A stretch of 64,000 bases of DNA from positions 153,953,741-154,017,740 of the forward strand of contig CM041465.1 in NCBI GenBank assembly GCA_023213395.1. The letters are read 5' to 3'. This DNA is from Cycas panzhihuaensis. Its lineage: Eukaryota; Cycadophyta. Under the pieces are notes generated by a model. It made no database searches. It worked only from the letters and a program-made list of their open reading frames with translations, and was not told the DNA's origin. The position numbers and the translations under genes were made by a program. Positions 24,085-36,923 of the stretch are shown one piece after another. Position 1 is the stretch's first letter, and each line of letters starts with the position of its first letter.

Positions 24085-24107
24085 TGAGTCCCCAGTATGG
24101 TTTCCGG
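24085..24107 (-). promoter_or_regulatory. Primer-binding-site-like sequence of gypsy D
   Basis: Minus strand next to the LTR end. The three copies (here, 5990-6014 and 56050-56072) share the ending CCATA-T-GGGAC; the C copy reads TGGCTCCCATAGTGGGGAC. The layout (a TGG-initial GC-rich 18-mer one base from the LTR) fits a tRNA primer site. I cannot name the tRNA. Confidence 0.5.
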
Positions 24108-27100
24108 TGGAAGCGCACCTCTGGGGGGTCATCATATGTAAGGAGATCAAGCTTATATAATTGGTAATTATGGGGCTAAAGGATCCTTAGAAGCAAAAGA
24201 AAAGATTACCCACAAAGGGCATTTGTATATTGGAACACAGGTTCGAGGACCCGCGAATGGTGCAAAAACCTTCTCTTATAATGAGCACCTTCTTAGATTC
24301 GAGATGGGCAAGGGGCTCCCTTAGTTTATTAAGTAGCCTCAAAGGGGACCCTCCTATCCTGACTAGTTGAGGAAGGAGAGGTGGAATGAATAGATGCCTT
24401 TCCTAGGAAGGAGGGAAAAGAAGGAGGTAGACCCTAATGGAGAAGGGGATACCTACAAACAAAAAGGAGTAGTGAATAGTGAAGATAAAAGGAGGAGGTT
24501 AGGTAGGAAGACCAACTCCTAAATGGGGGTAAGATAAGACGATGGCTTACCGAAAGGGGGCACCTTGAGGAGGATGCTCTTAAGGTACCAACGCCTTAGG
24601 CAGATAGCTAGGTGTGTAAGGCATTATGAATTATTTTTTTTTGTTCTATTTTATGATGAATAGAGTGGTGTTATGAAGTGTTATTATTTATGATTTATTG
24701 TGGATTAAAAGAGAAAGGAAAAGAATGATAACACTCTCCTTTGATTCTCACCCCTCTCTCTCTTTTCTTTTATAAATGGCAATAAAAGTAGAGGAACCAA
24801 GAAGACAAGAAATTATATGAAGAGAATGCAACAACTAGTCCAAGCCACTCTAATAGTACATGGGAAAGAAAATTAGTGATAGAGAAGTTTACATTCCTTT
24901 ATATCCTTACCCTAATAGATGCAAGAGTTATGCAAAAGAAGGGGACGAGGATACAACAAAGGCAAGAAACTATTTCACTAGTGAGGTTAATGCTTAGGAG
25001 TACAAAGGACTTATTCCTTTCCCTAATAAGTGTAAATTGAGCAATCTGCAAGCAAAATAAGTAAATGCAAGCTTTCCTTTTTATCTTTTTCTTTCTTTAG
25101 GGAAAGGGGAAGAAGGATGAGCAAGAAGATAGGGTAGGAGGAGGTGTACCTAGAACTGAGATAGTTGGTGTGGCAAACCCTTCTCTTTCTTCACAATCTT
25201 CTTTCGCCCACTTGGCACTAATCACCATAGTTGGTGTTGTAGGAGAAATGCTGGTGAGGTTTCCTTACCTTCCCCAAGAACTAGTACAAAAGGAAACTAA
25301 AAGAAAGAAAGGGTAAAAGAAAAAGAAAATTCAAGATAAAGTAGTTAAAACAAGAGGAATATGCGTACCTTCTACGATGACCTTTGCTTGCTTCAAAAGC
25401 GAGACCTGTACAACAAGTTATTTTCCCTTTCCCACGGGTGCTAGATATATATAAGAATAAATGTGCATTCATATATGTATATGTATGCTTGCTAAAAGAA
25501 AAGAATATGATCTTATATAAATTCCTTTTTAAACAAGCACAATGTGTGATTCAAACTTTGCTTTATACACATGTGAAATGCTCAAACAACCGTGGGGAAA
25601 AGGTGGGTAGAAAGGGAGAGAAAGATAGCCTCAAAATGGCCAATCCTCTGAGTAAGGTACCTCCACACATCCAAGCACTCTAATCCAATGGATCAAGTAA
25701 GAAGTTAAGCCTTCTAAGTAATAGGAAAGGTAACAAGGCTTGTGAATAGTAAAAGTTGTTAAAAACACAAAAGCTACAAATGTTGTTTTGCAAGATTTTT
25801 AAGGTGAAGTTAGAATTTTACAAACTACAAGGACTTACTGCAGACAATTAGATTTTAATGGTACATGAGGGTTGTTGCAAGCATTACAAGCGATTGTCAA
25901 TGCTATAACTAGTGAAATCCCTTCCCTTAAGGGTTTTTGGGTGTATAAGAGAGGTACAACGTGAGAAAAGTTACAAAGGATAGGGAATTTCCATAGTGGA
26001 GATGGCTAAGAGGGTCAGAACCCTAGCCTAAAACTCCTTTCTCCCTTTGCTATAACCTTTTCTCTCAACCTTCTTGGTAGGAACTCGGAAGAAACCTCAA
26101 GGTGTGAAGGAAGTAAGATGAGAAGAGGAAGGGTTTGCCTTCTGGAAGAGAAGTATATGAAAGAATTTATAAAGAAAATTACAACAATATAATAGAAACC
26201 CTATTATCGAAAGAAAGAGATAAAATATAGGACTAAAAGTCCCTACTGGAACTAGTTTGAAATAGTTTCACCTCATGAAGTGGTTGGGAGAAGATGGTCT
26301 CCCTTGAAGAATGGATGAGAGATCTATTCAATGGAGCAAGGAAGGAGTGCAACCTGTAAGAAAACTTGATACAAATAACTTGATAGAGTGCTTGAGAGGA
26401 GGACCTATCTAGATTAGGTTGCTACAAACCTCCAACTTAGGGTTTTTACCCTAATGAAGGAAGAGGAAAGAGCGAAGAGCAAGAGGTAGCTAAAGGAGAG
26501 CTTTCCTTCTTTCTAAAATTTTACTAAGAGAAGAAGAAGAAGAGTAAGCCAAATGAGCTAAAAATTAGGCTTCTTAACCCAACCCTAACCCATCGAGTAA
26601 TTAGAGCTTGGCCTGGGTGGGAAACAATGCAATGCCATACGTTAATTTTGTAATTAATATGAAACTAGTCATGGCTAAGCCAAAAACTAAGAGTGGATAG
26701 TCACACTATACCAAACTTCACGATACCACAGAGTTTGGAATGGTACCATGAACAATGCTATGGTGTTCTCAAAACAAGATAAAAAATAAAAGGGAAACCT
26801 AAAAGGCTCCTAGAAAAGGGGGTCCTAGACCCGAAAAGGATAAAATAGTGACTTGTCATGGCATCTAGGAGACTTTAAGTATCAGTGGAACCATGATAAG
26901 CAAGAAAATGTGGTAACTAGGCACCAATAAGAGACAGGTGGCAAGTGATCATGACTAAACAGGTCATTAGGGATTATATCACACCAAAATGGTGGTAAAG
27001 AACAAGTTGTGGGAGTCAAGAGTGCTTGAGGATGATGTGTAGGCATGGTGGAGGGCCATGAGGAGCCATAGGACATTTGTCTCAAGTCATCACAGGCTAA

Positions 27101-27190
27101 AGTAGTAGATGTAAATATGAGTAGCTAGGTAAGCCAGGCATAACAAACATACGGTTGATTAATAACATGCAAAATGTATCTAATGATAAT
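24108..27190 (-). mobile_element. 5' LTR of gypsy D, main part
   Basis: Starts (plus) TGGAAGCGCACC and runs until element B1 interrupts it. The remaining ~75 bp with the GAGAAACA end resume at 33706-33779. Including that piece the LTR is ~3.16 kb. It contains the candidate TATA at 24767-24774 and the hairpin at 26711-26738 (CCAAACT / AGTTTGG). No supported coding sequence. Confidence 0.82.
24767..24774 (-). promoter_or_regulatory. Candidate TATA box in D 5' LTR
   Basis: The minus strand reads TATAAAAG, followed by a GAGAGAGAGG purine tract, at the same place as in the LTR at 6015-9222. Confidence 0.45.
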
Positions 27191-27195
27191 TCAAT
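27191..27195. repeat. Target site duplication of B1 (left)
   Basis: TCAAT, repeated exactly at 33701-33705. Confidence 0.9.
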
Positions 27196-27583
27196 TAAAG
27201 GAAATAAAATTACAAGGAGAAAGTAGAAGAACACGAAAGAGATAATCAAAAGTTCAATACATCAATGTTGAATAATCATGAGAGCTATTGTATTCAATCC
27301 ATATTATGAAGAGAGTTACAAATGTCTAATATTGAAGGTAGTGTCTAAAGACACTAAGGTTACACACCCCTCAAATTATATAGGTTGGGGGAGGAGGGAA
27401 ACTCCTCAACCCCTGGAATCCAAATAACAATAAAATAATCATAACTTAACTTAAATAAAATTAACTCAAATTAACATAAATTTACCTACACATATTGAGC
27501 ACCCACATGTGTAAATTGATGAAGATGAGATGTGTGCTCCTGGTTGGAAGGTGGGAGTGGAGTGATGACAATTAATTCCAACA
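27196..27583 (-). mobile_element. 3' LTR of B1
   Basis: 388 bp, plus strand TAAAGGAAATAAAA...ATTCCAACA. The adjacent minus-strand sequence AAAGGGGAGAA is the polypurine tract that precedes the LTR start TGTTGG. It carries the conserved 'GGGGGAGGAGGGAAACTCCTCAA' type block (27388-27410), also present in the other three B LTRs. Confidence 0.88.
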
Positions 27584-27666
27584 TTCTCCCCTTTAATGGT
27601 CATCACGAACACTTGTATCTTCTCTTCAAACTTATGAAATTTGTATTTGAAAAAAACTTAAAAAAT

Positions 27667-28330
27667 CTATCTCATAACTTGATCTTTATCAACTATTCTC
27701 ATCCTTATAGCAACATATGTCTCTTTACCATGGAATGATACAAAAAAACTGTAAGTAAATGAAGTTTGATGTGTATAACGATGAATAGCTGGAAATGTAA
27801 CTTTATCAACTGGAACATTAAGAAAACTTTGAACTTGAACTTTATCTTTTGAAGACTTTATGTTGTAAACAACTATCAAATCATCATAACTCTCTTCTAT
27901 CATATCATAAGATTCATTCTCCCCCTCAAATGGAGGATTAGGCACTTGTGTAATATGTTGATCATACATTTAATCTGAATCTTCATTGGTATTTTGATTA
28001 TAATCTACCTATTTTGGTACCTATCTCACATTCTCAACAAAATTAACATCAAATACATTGAGGGTATCTCCCCCATAAGTAGAAATCAAAATATCCCTAA
28101 TAGATTTAGAAGTTGTTAATTCACACACTTTATAAAATACATCATCATTAACAGTACAAAATAATATTCCTAAGACTCCATTATCCTTTCTAATTTTTTT
28201 TTTAATACTAAGATCATAGTTTTCTTGTAAATATTTCTAAAGGTCATGTGTAATGAAATAATTTTTTATAGTCTTATGCCATAGTGAAAAATTATGGTCA
28301 TCAAAAATAGGAAATTGTACTTGATCAAGA
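27667..28330 (-). pseudogene. B1 gag fragment
   Basis: Minus-strand remnant of a copia-type Gag N-terminus with FDDHNFSLWHKTIKNYFI and KYLQENYDLSIKKK (28230-28325), then an ILFCTVNDDVFYKV block. B2 has the same protein at 42410-42604 in better shape. It leads into GGDTLNVFDVNFVENVR and an acidic frame (27667-27969, QVPNPPFEGENESYDMIEES) of unknown type. The position next to the 3' LTR rather than the primer site is unusual and shows a rebuilt internal region. Stops are present. Confidence 0.6.
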
Positions 28331-29955
28331 TTGATTATCATTTTATCAAAAAAACCTTTAGTACATATAAGGTATGAATTTACCAAGTCAAAAAGTCAAT
28401 AAACTAATGAATATATATGATTTCAAATAAACTTTTTGAAAGAAGTGTAATGCCCTTTAGAAAGTGAATGCAAATAAAGAAATGACCTTTTAAACAAGGA
28501 TCAAATAAAAAATACCTTTCAATAAGTGTATGCCCTTTGAATAAATGATAAACTTATGAGATATAATTCTAGATAAAATATAAAGTATAATAAATATATA
28601 AGCAAATTTGAAATGTAACAAATATTTTTTTCAACTATACAAATCTAAAATAAACCTTGATGATAAAAAATGATCTTTAACCTTTTGATTTTTCAAATGA
28701 ATAAATATAAACTCTTAATGGAATAAATCCTTTGCCTTGATGATAATATATAATGCTAAAAAAAAACTGAAATATATGTATATTTTACTTTGAAAGATAA
28801 GGAGTGTGAAGAAACTTTTAAAAGAAGGTTTAAAGGACAAGCTCAAGTTTGAAAGCTGTAAAGCGGTATTAAATGATGTCTAAATAATATGAAACTTTAC
28901 TAGTATGAAGATTAATAAAATATATATTCAATGGAACTAATCGTTTTGAAAACAGATTCCTATGAGCTAAATTTTGATGAACTAAAGGTATAATCCTTAT
29001 TTTGAGTCATAGCAGGAGCAGGGAGCTCAAAATATCATAAAAATGATAATAAAACTTTATAGAATGCTATAAAATGATCAAATATATCTTAGAGAGTTGC
29101 TTAATATATTTTCAATTGAAAATTTTGAGAAATACTATACACAAAATGTGTAATTATGGTAGGTTGGAGGCTACTAAATACCTCAACTTTAATGCTTTTG
29201 AAAACAAGCAAAAACACTTCAAAACTTATAAAAAATAATGTCAATTTTAACAGGAGTGAGTTATCCTTCCAAAAAAACTAACGTAACTAAATTATGTTAT
29301 AAAATAGAAACGTTATAGTGAAAATAACAAGTAGTCTTTATGGTAAAATATTCAAAAATCCTAAAAAAACACTAAAATGCCACTTTCAACGATTAAACTA
29401 ATGATTAAAATAATCTTAAAAAATAAAATAAATAAATGGTAATGAATTTTGTTGAAAGTAGATTACTGTAGAATAGATCTGGGTAGAAAATAGTTTCTTG
29501 GTAATAAAATATAATCAGTTAAAAAAATGATTTTGTAAAAAGTTAAAAAAAGACTCTAAAAATTGATGATCAACTTTAAATCAACTGGAAATGGGTCAAA
29601 TCAGATCCAAATGGGTCATATGACTAGTCAAAATCAATCTACAGAAAATTTTGGATGTAATGAAATTGGTTTTGTTAGAAAATGATGACTCAGTGAGAAG
29701 TTATAACAAAAGTTTTCTAGTTACCCTATGTAAAATGAAATTTTTTTTAAAAATAGAAAGAAAAAATGGTGTATAAACTATTGTTGGCCCCTTTAGTGAT
29801 ACCTAATGGTCATGTGGAGTAGTATGTGATCGAGGGATGAAGGCTTAAGGGGCTAATATCCTTAAAACTCTGAATCTTAAATTTTATATAAATTAATTTA
29901 AACTTTTAAAAATCTTTATCAAAAACTAAAGAATTAAAAATATTTAAAAAACGAA
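28331..29955 (-). other. Conserved non-coding arm of B1
   Basis: AT-rich sequence homologous to B2 42606-44100. Shared landmarks include 'GTAATGCCCTTTAGAAAGT', 'AATAAAATATAAT' near 29505, and 'GGTCATNTGG' near 29810. No coding frame longer than noise. Homology with B2 ends near 29950. Confidence 0.65.
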
Positions 29956-31870
29956 AAAGGCATGTTGCCACGTTGCCCTACCATCGTTGTCCACCACTAG
30001 ACCTACACGTATAATCTCTCGATTGAGGCGAAAAATGTTTGGTTTGGATGCAGCAATCGTCACGTGATCTGTACAACAATTATTTATTGTTATGTTTAAA
30101 TACTTCGGTTCTCTCGGGTGGCAATGGAGTAGCACGTACGGGTTTCGTATCTGAATAACAAATGTTCCTGCAGTAATAGTTGCTACTTTTGTAGCATCAA
30201 GGGCCAATTTAAAGTTGACAGATGCTTGTAATTTGGAGGTACTATCTACAATTGATAATGGAAGGAATGAGATTGAAGGATTAGAGTGAGTCAATGACCA
30301 GAAGCTATAGACAATGATGACCTGCACGCAGAGAGGGAAACTCAGGTAGTGAGCGACTCCACGCAGAGAGGGAAACTCAGGCAACACTAGCTAAATCCCT
30401 TAGGTAGTGGAGTAAGTATTTTCAAAGATGTTAGTTGCCTATTGTGGAATTACAATAGAGTTGTAACTAGCAACAATTAAGACAAAATGTCAGTACTTTA
30501 AGAAAATATTTAGTCGATTTACCTAGACATATCAATCTATGATAAAACAGATCTTGGGATGGATTATTGGCATGTTCTTGAAATTCTGTTTAACATAACG
30601 GACGGGGAATCACTCATTTTATGAGAATGTTGACTGCTTGCTATAGACTGTTAAGATTAATATATATTGCACCCAAACTAAACACCAGGAGAACTATTAG
30701 TGAAATATATAATCCGATGCACTATTACTAAAATTTATCTTAATATAAGACAGGAAATAGAAAACGGGTGCTTTATATAATGGAAGAGAAATATCTGCAT
30801 ATCCCAATCAAATTCCTTTTTTTAAAGATATCCCAGTAGATGATGCTCTTAATCTATTGAATGTTTTACCAGATATGGGACCTGATATCAAGGTTTATTC
30901 CCTCTGGTAGTAATTCTGACGTGACGCCTCTTGAGTATTGGAGAAAGGTGACAAAGAAGACCACGAGTAACAAATTTACATAGGATGACAATAGCTCACC
31001 CCTGAAATGTTGGGGTGTGATTATTTGAAGTATGTAAGCAGCATTGAGGAAGATATTGAAGCAAAATCTTTCTTTAAAAATATTCAATCCTCATCTTCCA
31101 CAGAGTTTCTTGCTATTATTGAAACTTATTTTAGTGCCTATTTTGACTTGTTAAGAATGTTTATTTGGAGATATTCTTTCAAAGTTTTTAAGGGCTAATT
31201 TGTTACTAAATTTTTATTAGTTTCTAGGTTATTTTATTACTGGTTTTAAGTTATTACTGTTGAAAATTTAAGCGATCACAAGTCTGGAATGTGCAACTAA
31301 TCTTGTTGTTGACAATTCAAAAACTTTGTATTAGGCTCATGAACTTTGATATATTATTGGATACCTATTGGCCACTTTTATGCATGCAAGAAGTGTTCAA
31401 GAAAATGTGTGAGATTATTAAAGAATTTAAAAAAAGCATTAATGATGTTTCATATCAATTTATTTTTAGCTTGAAACTTGTAAGCTGTCTTCGACTTAAT
31501 ACTTCAAGACTTTAAATAAATATAGTTAGGTAAGGCAAATTTTCAATATATTTGAAGATTTTTTGTTTTCAAAATATCACAGAAATGAGAAAGATATAAC
31601 AATTCCAACAAATCCATTTGATTTCTTTGCAATATCAAGTATGCTCAATGATTCAAGCATAAAGCAATTAACAGAGCAATTGCAGAAAAAGCAAATGAGT
31701 GTACTAATTCAACTGAAAAAGACTATAATTATGAGCCAATGGTTGCTCAATATGGGAAATGATTTTGTCTCTATTCTATCAGATTTTTTTTTTAACATTT
31801 GGTTATATGATATTGAGGACTTCTTAACATAATGGATGATTGTGCTTATGTACTTGTCTTTTTCTTCACA
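29956..31870 (+). other. B1-specific segment, probably captured host DNA
   Basis: About 1.9 kb not shared with B2, lying between two arms that are shared. Plus-strand frames look like gene pieces. 30810-30890 reads DIPVDDALNLLNVLPDMG. 31007-31198 reads LGCDYLKYVSSIEEDIEAKS and ends in a stop. 31611-31691 is AKR2-like (separate entry). A minus-strand frame at 29944-30387 (147 residues) is also open, and I cannot assign it. All of these lack recognisable promoters. I infer transduction of host transcripts or DNA by the element; only one fragment has a family I recognise. Confidence 0.5.
31611..31691 (+). pseudogene. AKR2/STI1-like gene fragment inside B1
   Basis: About 27 codons read NPFDFFAISSMLNDSSIKQL followed by TEQLQKK. 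This resembles the N-terminal STI1-like motif of plant ankyrin-repeat proteins of the AKR2 type (chloroplast outer-membrane chaperones), with the pattern FDF..M...LNDPSIK.LAEQ. The piece is opposite to the strand of B1. Following codons up to 31832 have no recognised family. A fragment this short cannot function. Related STI1-domain proteins are an alternative source. Confidence 0.45.
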
Positions 31871-33287
31871 AAAGATTTCTTCATATAACTATAAGCAACA
31901 GATGCATTAACTCAAAAAAAACACATCAACGAAATCAGATCTTTTAAATATATTGACAGAAATATATCAAATAAAAAAATTGCATGTATATTTATATCTA
32001 AAATATTTCAAATGTGTTGAAATGAATATATCATAAAAATGAGAGATATATGTTTTATATCTAAAAAAATAAATCTAAAGAACCTAGCAAATAGTTGTAG
32101 GAGACTTCTTCAAACTTTTAAACACATTCTCCAGTAGACAGATATGTTGTATATGCTTCTCTAGAAATCTTTATTAGATTGAATATGCACCCAAAACTTG
32201 CAGATATAAAAAATACTTGAAAATATGGTCAAATACATGATAAAAAAATATAGATATGAAGGAATATATAGCAAATCTGAGAAAAACTTGAATAAATATT
32301 ACTGATTTAAAGTAAATATAGCAGATCTATAGTAAATATTATAGATCTGAAATAAATATACCAAAAAATGGTGAAATATTTGCTGAAATAAGCAGATCTA
32401 AAGTAAAATATAATAAATCTAAACCAAATATTATAGATCTGAAATAAATATTGTAGATCTGAAACAAATGCTATAGATCTGAACTAAATATACTCGAAAG
32501 TAGTGAAATAATTGCTAAAATAAGTAGATCTGAAGTAAAATATAGTAGATCTGAACCAAATGTTATAGATCTAAAATAAATATACTAGAAAATGGTAAAA
32601 TAATTGCTAAAATAAGTAGATCTAAAGTAAAATATAGTAGCTCTAAATCAAATGTTGTAGCTCTGAAATAAATATACCAGAAAATATTGAAATAATTACG
32701 AAAATAAGAGGATCTGAAAAATATATAGTAGATCTAAATAAAATATAGCATAAAATGATGAAATATTTGATCAAATATGCAGATCTGAAAAATATATGGT
32801 AGATCTAAAGAAAACTTTGAGTAAGTTTTGCTGAAAGATGATCTCCTCCATAGATCTGAGAAAATATTAGATAAATAGACAGAAAAATGCTTGAAAATAG
32901 TCAAATATATGATAAAATATGTAAATCTAAAAAAATATAGCTTAGATCTAGAGAAAACTTATTGAAAAAACCTCTTGTAGAGTGATAAAACTTGATATTT
33001 ATTGTTTGTAGTTATGCACCTACACAAATTTGAAAATAAATCTAAAATATCTTTAGTATTTCATAAATATAACTCACGAATATACAATTCTTAATAAAAA
33101 AATATAAGAAACTTACAGAAAAAACTTGTAGAAGATAAATATAACCAATATTTCTTACTTGTAATTATATCTACTATAGATATCAATAAATCTTCTTACT
33201 TCTTGACAAAAACTTCAATAGGAGATAGAATAGCCTAGTAATCTTTGCTCTGATATCAAATGTAGGAAAATAGTGGAGCTAAACCAA
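31871..33287 (-). repeat. B1 leader region with ~92-bp AGATCT-rich repeats
   Basis: Homologous to B2 45540-46700. Between about 32330 and 32760 a unit of roughly 90-95 bp recurs, each holding two or three AGATCT (or AGCTCT) sites in the pattern AGATCTGAAATAAATATACC ... AAATAATTGCTAAAATAAG ... AGATCTGAAGTAAAATATAG. The array lies between the primer site and the captured segment. No coding capacity. Confidence 0.75.
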
Positions 33288-33301
33288 GATTTGATACCAA
33301 A
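33288..33301 (-). promoter_or_regulatory. Primer binding site of B1 (degenerate)
   Basis: The minus strand reads TTTGGTATCAAATC, matching TGGTATCAGAGC at the first eight bases. It fixes 33302-33700 as the 5' LTR. B2 has the intact site. Confidence 0.75.
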
Positions 33302-33700
33302 TGAAGGAAATAAAATTGTAAGGAGAACATGGCAGAACATGAAAGAGATAATCAAAACTTTAATACATTAATGTTGCACAATCATGAGAGCCATTGTATT
33401 CAATCCATATTATGAAGAGTGTTACAAATGTCCAATATTAAAGGTAGTGTTTAAAGACACAAGGGCTGCACACCCCTCAAATTATATAGTTTGGGGGAGG
33501 AGGGAAACTCCTCAATCCCTGAAATTTAAATAAAAATAAAATTTTTATAACTTAACTTAAATGAAATTAACTCAAATTAATATAAACTCATCTTAAACTT
33601 ACCTACATATGTTGAGAACCCACATGTGTAAATTGATGAAGATGAGGTATGTGTTATTGGTTGGAAGGTGGGAGTGGAGTGATGACAATTAACTCCAACA
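33302..33700 (-). mobile_element. 5' LTR of B1
   Basis: 399 bp, plus strand TGAAGGAAATAAAA...AACTCCAACA, bordered by TCAAT at 33701-33705. Similar to 27196-27583 with scattered changes, mostly transitions. Confidence 0.88.
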
Positions 33701-33779
33701 TCAATTACATCTTAAAGTCAATGTACCTATACTTATCTGAGAGGTGTCATTCGTGTCCATCCCTGATAGTCGAGAAACA
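33701..33779 (-). mobile_element. End of gypsy D 5' LTR beyond B1
   Basis: Begins with the right TCAAT duplication (33701-33705). The LTR end follows, with 'TACTTATCTGAGAGGTGTC' and the terminus GTCGAGAAACA at 33779, the same closing block as at 9222, 47304 and 59195. Confidence 0.8.
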
Positions 33780-34310
<531 letters not shown>

Positions 34311-34632
34311 TGTTAAAATATATGATCATACCACCTAATGTAAAGCGGGCTTTCTATTTTTATGCCTAATTATGTGGAGAAATATTCTCAATTATGGTGA
34401 CCTAATGAATATAATTATAATTATATTTGGCACTTAGATCTATAAATATAGATCAAAGTCCATCTTTATAATGTATCATTTTGTCATAATATGAATATTA
34501 TTTATTTGTGAGTTTTCACCTGTAAGGGTTTCCCACGGTAATATGATGTCCCATGTAATTTGTCTCTTCTTGTTACCTACCTAATGTGCAAGATCCTATT
34601 GACCTTATTTGCTTCAGTTGCATTTTCTAACA
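34311..34632 (+). mobile_element. Copia-type 5' LTR of an otherwise unrecognised element
   Basis: 322 bp beginning TGTTAAAATATATG and ending TTTTCTAACA, followed without a gap by a Met primer site. It contains a TATA-like TATAAATA near 34441. It is unrelated to the LTRs of E, F, H or B. No matching second LTR is visible in the window, so the element may extend past 62841 or be truncated. Confidence 0.65.
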
Positions 34633-34644
34633 TGGTATCAGAGC
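34633..34644 (+). promoter_or_regulatory. Met primer binding site
   Basis: TGGTATCAGAGC directly after the LTR end CA at 34632. Confidence 0.85.
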
Positions 34645-35992
34645 ACATAGGTTGTGCATAGGTAGATGAACATTGTTGAAGGTCTAATCGATGGTGCCAG
34701 GTCATGCTGGCTTGCCCTTAGAAGATTGGCATGTTTGATAACACTACAAAATAGCCACGGTAATGCAAATGATCATTAAGGATCTCAGGAGCCTTCTATC
34801 CATTATTTGCAAGTACTCTGAGCCACATGAAGGTGTGTGGATGATCATTAACATTGTTGTTATCCATGTGACAGCCGTTTGAACCTGCTGAAGGTGTTGG
34901 ATCTCTATTTGACGTTGCTAATGAGTTTGGATACCGTAGAGTTGATTGCCAGCCCCTTATTGTCAATGGGAGAGTGCAAAACCCCTAGCAATCCTATTGT
35001 AGTACCATGAAATCAATAATTATGGTCAAATCAAAGGTATGCTCAATATATATTTAATCACCCATTTGATATTTAGGGTTTGATTAAATTACTCCACCTA
35101 TGTGATATATATTTCAGCCATGTGAATATATACTTTTAGCAATACTTGCTAGGCATGTGAATATATTCACTCTCCTATAGTTTTTGCTAGTGATTAATAT
35201 ATTGAATATTCAATATAATGCCACCCATCTTATATGTTTTGTGTTATACCATATGATATATTTACATTACCTACCATATATGTTTCGTGATGATTGAGTT
35301 GTCTCTATGCATAGTGATGTATCTATCAGTCAAGCATAAATATATCTATTATATGGTCTGTGGGATGATGCTGCATGAAGATTAATCTTTGTCTCTCATG
35401 CGTGATACATTGAAGTTGTCGGTGGATGATTATGTGATCATTATCATTTTTTATTTGTCCTATGATATCACTGGCCCATATATATTTTACATCATCATTT
35501 TATATGCTTCAACCACCATATATTAATCCTTGCGATTAATATTCCTATGGTTCTGCATGTCACCCAACTAGCCATAATGACACAGAGTCATAAGATCTGC
35601 AGTTGATATTATAATGCTACCCATCTAAATATTTTTTATCTGTGCTAAATTATTTAATCAACCATCATTTGCATTGAGTCTATTTAATATCACTCATCCC
35701 TTCTAATCATCTTGATGGTATACATATATGCATTGAGTGTACATTGCTACATGAAGAATATTATTACGGTTGTCTAACCTCTAACCCATTATGATGATTT
35801 CAATCACCCAAATATATTTTCATTTCTATTTCATATATTTGGTGTTTGAGGATTTGAGCATTGAGTCGTTCAGTGCATGATGAATGCACAGTCCACCAGT
35901 TTATATTTATGTAGTCATCGACATCGCGCAATTGCATCTCTAGTTATTTGCTATTGTAGTGGCCATTTCGTGTTGCCCTGCACAGTTGTCAC
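34645..35992. other. Non-coding sequence downstream of the lone LTR
   Basis: AT-rich with no open frame worth reporting and no retroelement protein motif in any frame. Repeated short phrases such as 'GTGAATATAT' and 'ACCATATG' suggest diverged repeat DNA. It may be the internal region of a non-autonomous element that starts at 34311. Confidence 0.4.
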
Positions 35993-36560
<568 letters not shown>

Positions 36561-36923
36561 TTTTAGTTTTGTTGATTATCATCTCTTTACTCCGTTGCCT
36601 CATCATGTATAACCGCCATATGATCATATGTCATCTGTGATATTCATTATGTTTTAGTTGTTTTTTCTTTAATGTCACTTTACTTTATAAAGTCGTCACT
36701 TTGTTTGATATATTATTTAAGTGATTCGAAAGTACACTTTAATATATCAATTTGATATCATTTTTGAATATCATATCATTTGATTAAGGTCAATCACTTT
36801 GTCATTACATAAGGTGTGGCCTTGTTATCAATGATTATATGAGGTAAAATGATGGTATAGTGGGTGATTATATGATGTACTTTGTTGTATGCATTTAGCA
36901 TAAGAAAGCTTATGAGTGGCATT
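36561..36923. other. Non-coding flank before copia H
   Basis: AT-rich, without recognisable gene or element. It is the left target-site flank of copia H. Confidence 0.5.

Larger units (their letters stand above)
22085..24107 (-). pseudogene. Gypsy D gag, N-terminal half
   Basis: Minus-strand gag beginning beside the primer-site-like sequence at 24085-24107. It includes a Pro/Ser/Tyr-rich N-terminus (23400-23900) and the Retrotrans_gag-like core at 22088-22500, with FVRHFHYLLHSMKASLPEELKRDL and VHVEVLKMGA. A 52-bp tandem duplication (22510-22613) adds a frame-breaking insertion. The gene is split from its C-terminal half by copia F. Confidence 0.7.
27196..33700 (-). mobile_element. Non-autonomous LTR retrotransposon B1 (gag-only, with captured DNA)
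   Basis: A 6.5 kb element in minus orientation. In element order: 5' LTR 33302-33700, Met primer site, AGATCT-rich leader repeats, a ~1.9 kb segment unlike the sister copy, a conserved non-coding arm, a gag fragment, a polypurine tract, 3' LTR 27196-27583. Perfect TCAAT duplications flank it. No protease, RT, RNase H or integrase is recognisable, so it would need enzymes from another copia element. It matches B2 (41452-47105) at both ends and in both arms. Confidence 0.88.

Noticed and set aside
29944-30387. 147-residue minus-strand frame in B1
   Set aside because: No family recognised and no counterpart in B2. Kept only as part of the unassigned cargo, not called a gene.
32330-32760. Regular short repeats resembling a CRISPR array
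   Set aside because: Units are diverged, contain several internal motifs and lie in the leader of an LTR element; the genome is a plant.
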